A stretch of DNA of 11,882 bases from a bacterium (GTDB lineage Bacteria > Verrucomicrobiota > Verrucomicrobiae > Opitutales > Opitutaceae). A program made the position numbers and the translations under genes. Positions 1 to 5,960 of this stretch are shown in pieces. Positions within the stretch are counted from its first letter, which is position 1. Every line of letters begins with the position of its first letter. Where the stretch lies: positions 1 through 11,882 of the forward strand of contig JAJXYI010000432.1 of NCBI GenBank assembly GCA_021780625.1, read 5' to 3'. The notes under the pieces are model-generated. The model made no database searches and was not told the DNA's origin. It was given only the letters and a program-made list of their open reading frames with translations.

Positions 1-1
1 G

Positions 2-211
2 CATTACCTGTTCGGCCAGGGCGGCGGAGCCGATGTTGCCCGTAAACTCGACACCCTGATGCTCGGGGAAGTGCCTCTGATGCCGGAGATTCGGCTCGGC
101 GGCGACCGGGGCGAACCCATCGTGGCTTCCGATCCCGAAGGTGCCGCTGCCACGGCGTTCCGCACGATCGCTGAATCAGTTCTGCATCGACTTAAATCGA
201 AAACTACTTAG
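2..211 (+). CDS. apbC: Mrp/ApbC family Fe-S cluster carrier ATPase, C-terminal fragment
   Basis: The window opens inside this gene, and only the last 69 codons are present, ending at TAG 209-211. The fragment carries the end of the P-loop fold typical of Mrp/ApbC/NBP35 proteins: LFGQGGG near its start, then LGEVPLMPEIRLGGDRGEP, then an acidic DP stretch and AFRTIAESVL. Family members have LFG.GGG, LG.IPL.P.IR.GGD.G.P and AF..IA in this order. These cytoplasmic ATPases bind a 4Fe-4S cluster and pass it to apo-proteins. The Walker A motif and the cluster-binding cysteines lie outside the window, so an intact active protein cannot be confirmed. Nineteen bases separate its stop from the strong Shine-Dalgarno at 231. 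The symbol apbC is a family label; mrp is equally used. Confidence 0.85.
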   Translation, partial: HYLFGQGGGADVARKLDTLMLGEVPLMPEIRLGGDRGEPIVASDPEGAAATAFRTIAESVLHRLKSKTT

Positions 212-230
212 TGCATCTAATACGCAATTG

Positions 231-238
231 AAGGAGGG
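231..238 (+). promoter_or_regulatory. Strong Shine-Dalgarno sequence AAGGAGGG
   Basis: AAGGAGGG is a near-perfect match to the anti-Shine-Dalgarno of 16S rRNA. It lies 2 bases before ATG 241 (a bit close) and 12 bases before TTG 251 (a bit far). ATG 241 opens a 47-codon frame, whereas TTG 251 is in the frame of the 652-ending protein. It is one of only two clear sites in the window, so it marks real translation initiation here even though the intended start is uncertain. Confidence 0.6.
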
Positions 239-240
239 CA

Positions 241-384
241 ATGCCCGACGTTGACAAGCGGAACGAGAGGTCTCTCTCTGGCATCCAGCTTCAGGGCTTC
301 CCTAATGAGTCTGCCTCAGAAAGATTTCGAGCACTCCCGAGAGTTCGTCAAACAGTCGACCCTCTATCAGGAGTTTCTCGCTGA
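241..384 (+). other. Short ORF with strong Shine-Dalgarno, overlapping the next gene in another frame
   Basis: ATG 241 opens a 47-codon frame (begins MPDVDKRNERSLSGIQ) ending at TGA 382-384. It overlaps the start of the 652-ending gene, which is in the +1 frame. For its first 20 or so codons most third positions are G or C, as in the neighbouring real genes, and the competing frame is less biased there. After about position 300 the bias moves to the other frame. It could be a translated leader peptide, the true N-terminus of the downstream protein joined by a +1 frameshift (programmed, natural or a sequencing error), or chance. I do not recognise the peptide. Confidence 0.25.
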
Positions 385-652
385 ACGAGAAGAGATCCTC
401 CGCCATAAGTGGTTGGAGTCGGAGAGGCTCGGTTACGATATCGGATTCGAACGGGCCCTGCTCGATTGGATTCGCAAGCATCGCGAGGGCTGGCGCGCCG
501 CGCGCCGGGCGCAGCTCGGTAGTCAGGGGACTTCCACAGGATCCCAGGGGTCTTCGACCACGAAACCTCCGTTTTCCGGCCAAACCGGCACTCCCACTCC
601 CTCGGCGGCGAGGCCCGGATCCCAGATTCCCCGCGAATTGAGGGCTTCCTGA
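305..652 (+). CDS. Small conserved-looking protein of unknown function
   Basis: This is a protein of about 115 residues from ATG 305; the frame stays open upstream and TTG 251 would add 18 residues. I do not recognise a named family. Residues about 10-60 form a charged, probably helical block containing EEILRHKWLESERLGYDIG, then an AL..WIRKHR..W motif, a pattern I associate with short hypothetical proteins in several phyla. The last 45 residues are Gly/Ser/Thr/Pro-rich and probably disordered. There is no signal peptide or membrane segment. ATG 305 is preferred because the helical block follows directly and the 251-304 stretch has weak codon bias, but ATG 305 has no Shine-Dalgarno and the strong one at 231 suits other starts. 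It may be co-transcribed with the upstream apbC-like gene. Function is unknown. Confidence 0.6.
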   Translation: MSLPQKDFEHSREFVKQSTLYQEFLAEREEILRHKWLESERLGYDIGFERALLDWIRKHREGWRAARRAQLGSQGTSTGSQGSSTTKPPFSGQTGTPTPSAARPGSQIPRELRAS

Positions 653-773
653 TCTGGAAGCCCGTCGGGTCCCCAGCGCCCCGCAAACGACGATTGTCCG
701 GGGGCCAGCTGTTAAACGTCTGCAGGACGCGGGCGACGTAATACACGCTCCCCGTCATCAAGGCGAAAACCCA

Positions 774-806
774 TACAAAGCAAAGGCCGGGGATAACCCC
801 GGCCTT
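774..806 (-). terminator. Rho-independent terminator after rpmG
   Basis: Positions 783-806 form a perfect 10-bp stem (AAGGCCGGGG with CCCCGGCCTT) around an ATAA loop. Reading the minus strand, the hairpin is followed by TTTGCTTTGT, an interrupted T tract. It lies 28 bases past the rpmG stop codon, so it most likely ends the minus-strand cluster that begins at 3942. The plus strand after the stem reads GTTGCAC, which is not a T tract. Confidence 0.8.
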
Positions 807-834
807 GTTGCACAAGCGGCAGACTGGAAGATAC

Positions 835-999
835 TTACTTGATCTCCTTGTGGAGCGTGTGACGCTTCAGGAAGGGATTGTACTTCTTCTTCTCGATGCG
901 CTCCGTGACGGTCTTCTTGTTCCTCCAGGTGAGGTAACGGGAGACGGGTTTGCCCTCCTTGCGGGCTTCAGTGCATTCCAGGGTGACGAGTTCTTGCAT
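835..999 (-). CDS. rpmG: 50S ribosomal protein L33
   Basis: A 54-residue protein matching L33 over its length. It starts [18 protein letters not shown], has the [10 protein letters not shown] core and ends with [16 protein letters not shown], the typical L33 C-terminus. L33 sits in the large ribosomal subunit near the E site. Zinc-binding L33 has two CxxC pairs; only one cysteine (C9) remains here and the later pair is replaced (NPFL), so this is a zinc-independent C-minus form with a leftover cysteine. The ATG at 997-999 has no Shine-Dalgarno upstream. It lies 75 bases downstream of the EIIA-cyclase gene on the same strand and is followed by a strong terminator, so it looks like the last gene of the unit, though an own promoter in the 75-base gap is possible. 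Confidence 0.93.
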   Translation of the reverse strand: MQELVTLECTEARKEGKPVSRYLTWRNKKTVTERIEKKKYNPFLKRHTLHKEIK

Positions 1000-1074
1000 G
1001 GAAAAATAGGTTAGAAGGGTCGAGGGAAGAGCGCTGCCGATCGAAGCGCAAGCCTAAGTTTTCCGACCGATCCA

Positions 1075-2433
1075 TCAGGCGTTGGCAGTCATCTTCTTCT
1101 CGGTGAGCGGCAGCATGACCCCCCGCCGGAAGAGCGTGACCTGCCCCGAACTGGACGACACGACGATCGCGATGCACCGCGTTGCCATCGAAATGGCGGC
1201 GGCCGCCGCGTGGCGCGATCCGAGGCCGCTCGGCAGGTTGTGCTCCACGTCGGTCGCCTGGATCAGGCTTCCGGCGGAGACCACCACCCCGTCGCCGCGG
1301 ATGATGAAGGCGCCGTCGAGCGACGAGAACTCCTTGATCGTCTCGTCCATGAACGGATTCAGGATGTTGCGGTCCTCCTCCTTGTAACCAAAAAATGGAT
1401 TCAGCACGAGCGGCTTCGTGAGCTTCTCGACGCGCTCGTGGTCGCCGACCACCATCAGGCACCCGATCGGACGGCCCTCGCGCCCCTCGACCGCGAGCTC
1501 GGTGGCCACGGCGACAGCGCGCTCGAGCACCTCCGGGGTGACGTCCGCCGGGAGGAGGTCGGTGCTCCCGGTGAGGAGCGTCTGGAATTCGCGCTCGACG
1601 TCGACCACGACCAGCGTGTCGAACTGGTTGCTGCCCGTGATTCCGCCGAGGCAGCAGATCCGGTCGGAGAAATTCACCGCGCCGCGCATGAGCGCGACGA
1701 GCAGCGCGCTGCGCAGCTGCGCGAGGCGCTGGCGCGAGAACGAGCGGACCCGGATGGTGGCGATCCACTCCGACTTGGAATCGTCGACCGAGGGATCGAC
1801 CGGATTCCGAGTCACGAGGATGGTGCGCATCGACGACACCAGGGCGCCGGGTTCGATGCCTCCGACAAACGTGTCGCCAAACACCATGAGGTAGCGGGAG
1901 TCGGTGCCCTTGGCCACGCGTTCAGCCTCGCGCTGCATGAGCCGGTTGACCTTGTTGTGCAGGGCCTGGACCGGACGGATCCCGCCGAGGCTGCCGACAA
2001 GGCGCTCGTGGAGGGCATCCAAGTCGGGGGCGGCCGCGAGCGCCTCGATCAGCTCCTGCTCCTTGAGCAGCCGCGCGATGCATGCGAGCACCTGGAGGTA
2101 GTCCCTCGCCTGCTCGCCCGCGATCAGCATGAAGATCAGCCTTACGCGCTCCTCCTCGATCGAACCGTCGTGCCGGATGCCGAGCCTGCTCCGCCCGATC
2201 GCCAGGATGTATCGGCGGCTCATCTTCACGCGCACGTGCGGCAGGGCCACCCCGTTGCCGAGGTAGGTCGTCATCGTGCTCTCGCGGGCCAGGAGCCCCT
2301 TGAGCAGCGCATCGGGCTTGAGGTCGGTGAACTTCGCCACCGAAACCTCCAGCAGTTCCTTCAGGGCCCCCTCAAGATCCAGGCTGTGGAGTTCGACGAT
2401 GCGGCTGCGGATGATGAGTTGATCGAGCCGCAT
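1075..2433 (-). CDS. PTS EIIA domain fused to DisA_N (diadenylate cyclase) domain
   Basis: A 452-residue, three-part protein. Residues 1-150 are a fructose/Ntr-type PTS EIIA domain: GNGVALPH holds the predicted phospho-acceptor H66. Residues about 175-290 form an alpha/beta region (RYLMVFGDT..., ...RSALLVALMRGAVNFSD) resembling the pyruvate-kinase-C-like domain before the cyclase in archaeal DacZ. Residues about 320-445 are a DisA_N domain: LNPFFGYKEEDRNILNP, DGA at 373-375, GLGSRHAAAAAIS with R407-H408, then VVSSSSG at 424-430. DAC enzymes condense two ATP to c-di-AMP. The RHA rather than RHR motif fits the DacZ type, but the usual Glu after the Ser of VSE is Ser427, so activity is uncertain. 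There is no membrane segment, so it is probably cytosolic. ATG 2433 is 15 bases after the nuoA stop, without a Shine-Dalgarno. Inference: a cyclase or c-di-nucleotide sensor controlled by phosphotransfer. Confidence 0.85.
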   Translation of the reverse strand: MRLDQLIIRSRIVELHSLDLEGALKELLEVSVAKFTDLKPDALLKGLLARESTMTTYLGNGVALPHVRVKMSRRYILAIGRSRLGIRHDGSIEEERVRLIFMLIAGEQARDYLQVLACIARLLKEQELIEALAAAPDLDALHERLVGSLGGIRPVQALHNKVNRLMQREAERVAKGTDSRYLMVFGDTFVGGIEPGALVSSMRTILVTRNPVDPSVDDSKSEWIATIRVRSFSRQRLAQLRSALLVALMRGAVNFSDRICCLGGITGSNQFDTLVVVDVEREFQTLLTGSTDLLPADVTPEVLERAVAVATELAVEGREGRPIGCLMVVGDHERVEKLTKPLVLNPFFGYKEEDRNILNPFMDETIKEFSSLDGAFIIRGDGVVVSAGSLIQATDVEHNLPSGLGSRHAAAAAISMATRCIAIVVSSSSGQVTLFRRGVMLPLTEKKMTANA

Positions 2434-2448
2434 GGCGCGAAATCGCGA

Positions 2449-2823
2449 TTACTTCTCCCAATCAAGCGCACCCTTCTTCATCTCGTAGAAGAGGCCGATG
2501 ACCAGCACCGCCAGGAAGAACAGGACGGGGCCGAGGATGGAGATGTGGTTCGCCAGGAAATCGCGGTAAATGAAAACCCAGGGGATGAGGAAAACCACCT
2601 CGATGTCGAACACGAGGAAGAGCATGGCCGTGACGAAGAACCGGGCCGTGAAGCGCTGGTTGAGCACGCCCTCCGACTTGAGCCCGCACTCGTAAGGCGT
2701 GTCCTTGATCGCGTTCTTGCGCGAGCGCTGGCCAAAGAAGTGGCTGGCGCCGATCACCGCGCCACCGATGGCGAACGCGATCACGACCTGAATGAGGAAC
2801 GGCACGTACGAAGCTGAGTTCAT
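2449..2823 (-). CDS. nuoA: NADH-quinone oxidoreductase subunit A
   Basis: A 124-residue membrane protein, the usual size for NuoA/ND3, a small subunit at the joint between the peripheral and membrane arms of Complex I. There are three predicted membrane helices at about 6-28, 61-84 and 93-114. The family signatures are intact: TPYECG (residues 42-47) in the loop after helix 1, LFLVFDIE (68-75) with the conserved acidic pair in helix 2, and the GALDW C-terminal motif. ATG 2823 is chosen over TTG 2832, which adds only three residues; neither has a Shine-Dalgarno. No nuoB follows: the next gene downstream, 15 bases away, is the EIIA-cyclase fusion, so this subunit is separated from the rest of a nuo operon, at least on this side. 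A 6-bp inverted repeat (2841-2856) lies just upstream. Confidence 0.95.
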   Translation of the reverse strand: MNSASYVPFLIQVVIAFAIGGAVIGASHFFGQRSRKNAIKDTPYECGLKSEGVLNQRFTARFFVTAMLFLVFDIEVVFLIPWVFIYRDFLANHISILGPVLFFLAVLVIGLFYEMKKGALDWEK

Positions 2824-2889
2824 CGAAGACAAATTGGCGCCAGCCGTCGGCGGCTGACAAGAGGTTTTTATGGGTTCCGCACTCCGGCT

Positions 2890-3942
2890 TCAGCGGTTCA
2901 GGCAGATGATGTGCGCATCGCTGAGGCGGTCGCTGCCGACGCCCAGGACATGGGCGAAATCCAGGGTTCGGATCTCGTCGGAGACAGGCTCGAAGCCGTT
3001 CTTCTTTCGCCACGTGTTGATGCGATCGAGCATCAGCGTGTCGAGCAGCACCGGATCCTGGCTGAGCCAGATGATCGGCTCCGACACGGTGTACAGGGAA
3101 TTGAAGTACGGGCCGCCGATGTACTGGTAGTGCTGGAGGCTTGCGATGGTGAACAGCCAGGTTTCGCGAAGCTCCGGAATGGCGCTCATCTCGGCGACGG
3201 CCGCCGGCGCGTTCGCCGGCGAGCGGAAGAAGCGGGCCGTATTGGAGGCGTTCCAGAGGGTCGCATTCACCAGCGCCCCGTTGATTCCGAGCGTCGGATG
3301 GTCCGTGAAGACCGGCAGGTTGATCCAGAAGTCCGAGTCGAGGAAAAGCGGCGTAGCCAGAAAGCTCTTACGATCCTGGTCGACGGTCGTGTCGTTGGGC
3401 ACGTCCTTGGTCTGGGACTCCATGAAGACCGGATCGAAGCGGGACGGCAGCGGACTGTCGTAGAACCAAAGCGGGTCATAATAGCGGCCCGACTCGAGCA
3501 CGTAGATCGGCGTGCCAGGGAACGGCGATTTGCCTGTCACCAGGTTGGGCAGGTACCCCGTCATCCGCATGCGGAGCTGGTTGAGACCGACCAGGAAGAT
3601 CTTGTCGTGCTTGTATCCCCGGCGCTCGAGCGCGGAGATGACCGCCTTCACGAGCGGAATCGGGGTCGCCATGCCGGGACCCGAATCGGTGTAGACTTTC
3701 AGGCCCACCCGTCCCTTCGGCCCCGGTGCGATGTGGCGGCCCGTCGCCTTCTCCCAGGCTGAGAACAGGGACTCGACCTCGGTGTCGTAGTCGGCCTGCG
3801 AAAAGGAGTGCAGGCGCGCCTCCCAGATGGGATCGTCACCCTTGGCGGGGGCGGCAGCCGGCGCAGCGAGAGCGACGGCGGGCAGCGCACAGAGGGAGGC
3901 CAACAGCCCCAAGGCGAGTGGAACGAGGCGCGAGTGAAGCAT
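2890..3942 (-). CDS. Exported DUF362-like protein
   Basis: A 350-residue protein with a clear Sec signal peptide: a basic start (MLHSR), a hydrophobic core to about residue 23 and an ALA|A cleavage site near 26. It therefore acts outside the cytoplasm. The mature part follows the order of DUF362 domains: TDSGPGMATPIPLVKAVI (about 86-103), then INLPVFTDHPTLGINGAL with a following Asn-rich segment, a YIGGP motif, LSQDPVLLDTLMLDRI and a final GVGSDRL segment. The family's biochemical function is largely unknown; some members carry ferredoxin-like 4Fe-4S clusters, but this one has no cysteine cluster (only C18 in the signal and C347). It is probably the first gene of the minus-strand unit, 66 bases before nuoA and divergent from dnaG. 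ATG 3942 is favoured because the signal peptide follows at once. I am moderately sure of the family; the role is not known. Confidence 0.7.
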   Translation of the reverse strand: MLHSRLVPLALGLLASLCALPAVALAAPAAAPAKGDDPIWEARLHSFSQADYDTEVESLFSAWEKATGRHIAPGPKGRVGLKVYTDSGPGMATPIPLVKAVISALERRGYKHDKIFLVGLNQLRMRMTGYLPNLVTGKSPFPGTPIYVLESGRYYDPLWFYDSPLPSRFDPVFMESQTKDVPNDTTVDQDRKSFLATPLFLDSDFWINLPVFTDHPTLGINGALVNATLWNASNTARFFRSPANAPAAVAEMSAIPELRETWLFTIASLQHYQYIGGPYFNSLYTVSEPIIWLSQDPVLLDTLMLDRINTWRKKNGFEPVSDEIRTLDFAHVLGVGSDRLSDAHIICLNR

Positions 3943-3996
3943 AAGTGGGAGTGAGATCGCTCAAACGTCCGAGTGTTTCCAGACAAAGCACGGAAC

Positions 3997-4025
3997 TTGA
4001 CAGGCCACCCCGCGACTTGAAAGTG
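3997..4025 (+). promoter_or_regulatory. Weak candidate promoter upstream of dnaG
   Basis: A perfect TTGACA (3997-4002) lies 66 bases before dnaG ATG 4068, in the 125-base divergent gap between the DUF362-like gene and dnaG. At 17 bases spacing the -10 position reads AAAGTG, a poor match to TATAAT, so only the -35 half is convincing. No good -10 or operator is evident elsewhere in the gap. Confidence 0.2.
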
Positions 4026-4067
4026 CTTTCTTTCCACGGCGATTGCGTAGTCCTTCCGCCCAATACG

Positions 4068-5942
4068 ATGCCCGTCATCAAACCCACCTGCATCCGCGAC
4101 ATGAAGCTGAGAATCAGCCTCGTGGATGTGATCTCGCGGGTGGCCACCCTGCGCCGCGCGGGTTCCCGGTTCAAGGGACTGTGCCCATTTCACCAGGAGA
4201 AGACGCCTTCGTTCCATGTCGATCCCGACAAGGGATTTTACAAATGCTTTGGCTGCGGCAAGTCGGGCGACATCTTTACCTTCGTACGCGAAACCGAACA
4301 GCTTTCGTTCACCGAGGCGGTCGAGGCGCTCGGGCAGCGGTTCAATGTACCGGTCGAGTACGAGGAAGGCACCGGGCCGTCACGCGAGGAACGGTCGCTG
4401 CGCCAGGAGCTTTTCGATCTCCACGAGGTGGCCGCTGACCTGTACCACCAAACGTTTAGGGGGAAAGGGCCTGCCGGGGAATATATGCGCCGCTATTGGG
4501 AGGATAATCGCCGATTCGATCCGACCCTAGCCGATGAATTCCGAATCGGGGCGGCCCCCGCCGCCGACGAAGGGTTCGCAGCTGCGCTTTGGAAGCGCCG
4601 CTATTCCGAAGATGCGCTTCGCCAGTGCGGACTCTTCTTCATCCGGGAGGAGGCTACGCTGAGCGTGCAGACGCTCAGGCCCCGATTCCGCGGACGCCTC
4701 ATGATTCCCATCCGGGATCATCAGGGGCGCGTAGTCGCCTTCACTGCGCGCCAGACAGAACTGACGCCCTCCGAGGATCCGGCCCGTGAGGCCAAGTACG
4801 TCAACTCGCCCGAGACGCCCATCTTCTCCAAGAGCCATCTCCTTTTCAATTTGGACCGGGCGCGGACCCAGGTGAACGACGACCACCCCTTCGTCCTCGT
4901 GGAAGGTCAGCTGGACGCCATTCGCTGCTGGAGTGTGGGTCTTAAGACTGCCGTGGCACCCCAAGGCACCTCGATCACCGAGCAGCAGCTGGTGCTCCTA
5001 CGCCGCTACCATCAGGTCGTCGAGTGCTTCTTCGACAGCGACAGCGCAGGGCAAAAGGCTTCGCTGCGCTTCCTCCCAATGGCCCTGAAAGCGGGCCTCG
5101 AGGCACGCTTCCTTTCGCTGGAAGGCGCCGAAAAGGTGGATCCCGATCTCCTATTCCTTGAAAAGGGAATCTCTGCCTACGAAGAACTTAGAAATCGCAG
5201 CCAATCCGCAATCGCCTTTGCCTGCCGGACCGTGCTCGGGGATCTCGACAAAGCGAGCCCGGAGCAAAAGTCGCGCACCCTCCGGGGGCTGTTCGAGATC
5301 GTCGCAGCCTCGGACAGCGAGGTCGTTCGAGCCGGCTTCCTGGTGGAAATCGCCAACCACCTCCGGCTTCCGCCGAGCGCCGTGCAACGCGATTTTGCGG
5401 CCTTTCAGTCTCGTTCCCCAATCCAGAGGCCGGCAGACCCATCCCCGGATGGCGGGCGCCCCGCCTCTCCTTCGGTCCCTCCCGTGATCGTGCCGTCCGA
5501 GTCGACGCCGGAATATCATATTCTATACCTTCTTCTTCATTTCGAGATGCTTGGCAAAGCGCTGGTGCACGCGGTGCCTCACGCCTGGATCGACACCGGC
5601 AATCTGCCAGGCGTGCTACTGAACCGGTTTCTGCTTGAGATCGAACACGATGTCTGGCCCGGACGCGACCACCTTGACGACCTGATCGAATCAACCGAAG
5701 AGCGTGAATTGATTGCTTCGCTCCTCTTCGACCAGCCCACCATGGAGGACCCGAACAAAATTGCGGTCGAAGGGATTCGTGTGATGCGTCAGAGGGCTCT
5801 GGAGCCCCGCCTGAGGAAAATCGAACTTGATTTAGCCCAGCTTCGAGCGGACAGTACTATCGACCCAATTTCTCTGATCAAAGAACGCACCGAACTCCTC
5901 AGGCAGCTTCGGGAACCGATAGGTTTGCCCGGAACTGCCTAA
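4068..5942 (+). CDS. dnaG: DNA primase
   Basis: A 624-residue DnaG that makes RNA primers at the replication fork with the DnaB helicase. Residues 39-63 hold the CHC2 zinc site (C39, H42, C60, C63) within LCPFHQEKTPSF and KCFGCGKSGD. The RNA-polymerase core follows with the basic RFRGRLMIPI segment (about 206-215) and KYVNSPETPIFSKS. The Toprim domain has EGQLD (E279, D283) and FDSDSAG (D323, D325), the metal-binding acids. The C-terminal 170 or so residues are helical and end in LIKERTELLRQL, fitting the DnaB-binding region; a Pro/Ser-rich linker (about 435-465) precedes it. ATG 4068 is chosen because the frame upstream (from 3945) reads non-family residues and overlaps the divergent promoter gap; M12 (4101) is an alternative. 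There is no Shine-Dalgarno. rpoD starts 18 bases downstream, so the two are probably co-transcribed. Confidence 0.95.
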   Translation: MPVIKPTCIRDMKLRISLVDVISRVATLRRAGSRFKGLCPFHQEKTPSFHVDPDKGFYKCFGCGKSGDIFTFVRETEQLSFTEAVEALGQRFNVPVEYEEGTGPSREERSLRQELFDLHEVAADLYHQTFRGKGPAGEYMRRYWEDNRRFDPTLADEFRIGAAPAADEGFAAALWKRRYSEDALRQCGLFFIREEATLSVQTLRPRFRGRLMIPIRDHQGRVVAFTARQTELTPSEDPAREAKYVNSPETPIFSKSHLLFNLDRARTQVNDDHPFVLVEGQLDAIRCWSVGLKTAVAPQGTSITEQQLVLLRRYHQVVECFFDSDSAGQKASLRFLPMALKAGLEARFLSLEGAEKVDPDLLFLEKGISAYEELRNRSQSAIAFACRTVLGDLDKASPEQKSRTLRGLFEIVAASDSEVVRAGFLVEIANHLRLPPSAVQRDFAAFQSRSPIQRPADPSPDGGRPASPSVPPVIVPSESTPEYHILYLLLHFEMLGKALVHAVPHAWIDTGNLPGVLLNRFLLEIEHDVWPGRDHLDDLIESTEERELIASLLFDQPTMEDPNKIAVEGIRVMRQRALEPRLRKIELDLAQLRADSTIDPISLIKERTELLRQLREPIGLPGTA

Positions 5943-5960
5943 GTATGTTTTACGCCTAAT

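Noticed and set aside
653..782. Possible tRNA or small RNA in the gap before the rpmG terminator
   Set aside because: No cloverleaf, T-loop motif or promoter was seen in these 130 bases; I find nothing supportable there.
348..815. Minus-strand open frame with a hydrophobic N-terminus (FVWVFALMTGSVYYVARVL)
   Set aside because: It begins inside the rpmG terminator hairpin and the rest is antisense to the small plus-strand gene; a short membrane protein starting at an internal ATG (about 653-770) cannot be excluded but has no Shine-Dalgarno or homology that I recognise.
1210..2817. Long plus-strand open frame of 535 codons
   Set aside because: It is antisense to the EIIA-cyclase and nuoA genes, both strongly supported; its protein is rich in Asp/Glu/Arg/His and matches no family, as expected for an antisense frame in GC-rich DNA.
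2911..3762. Plus-strand open frame of 283 codons
   Set aside because: Antisense shadow of the DUF362-like gene; no recognisable domain.
3945..4067. N-terminal extension of dnaG
   Set aside because: The 41 extra residues do not match DnaG, whose family N-terminus begins near residue 1 of the ATG 4068 form.
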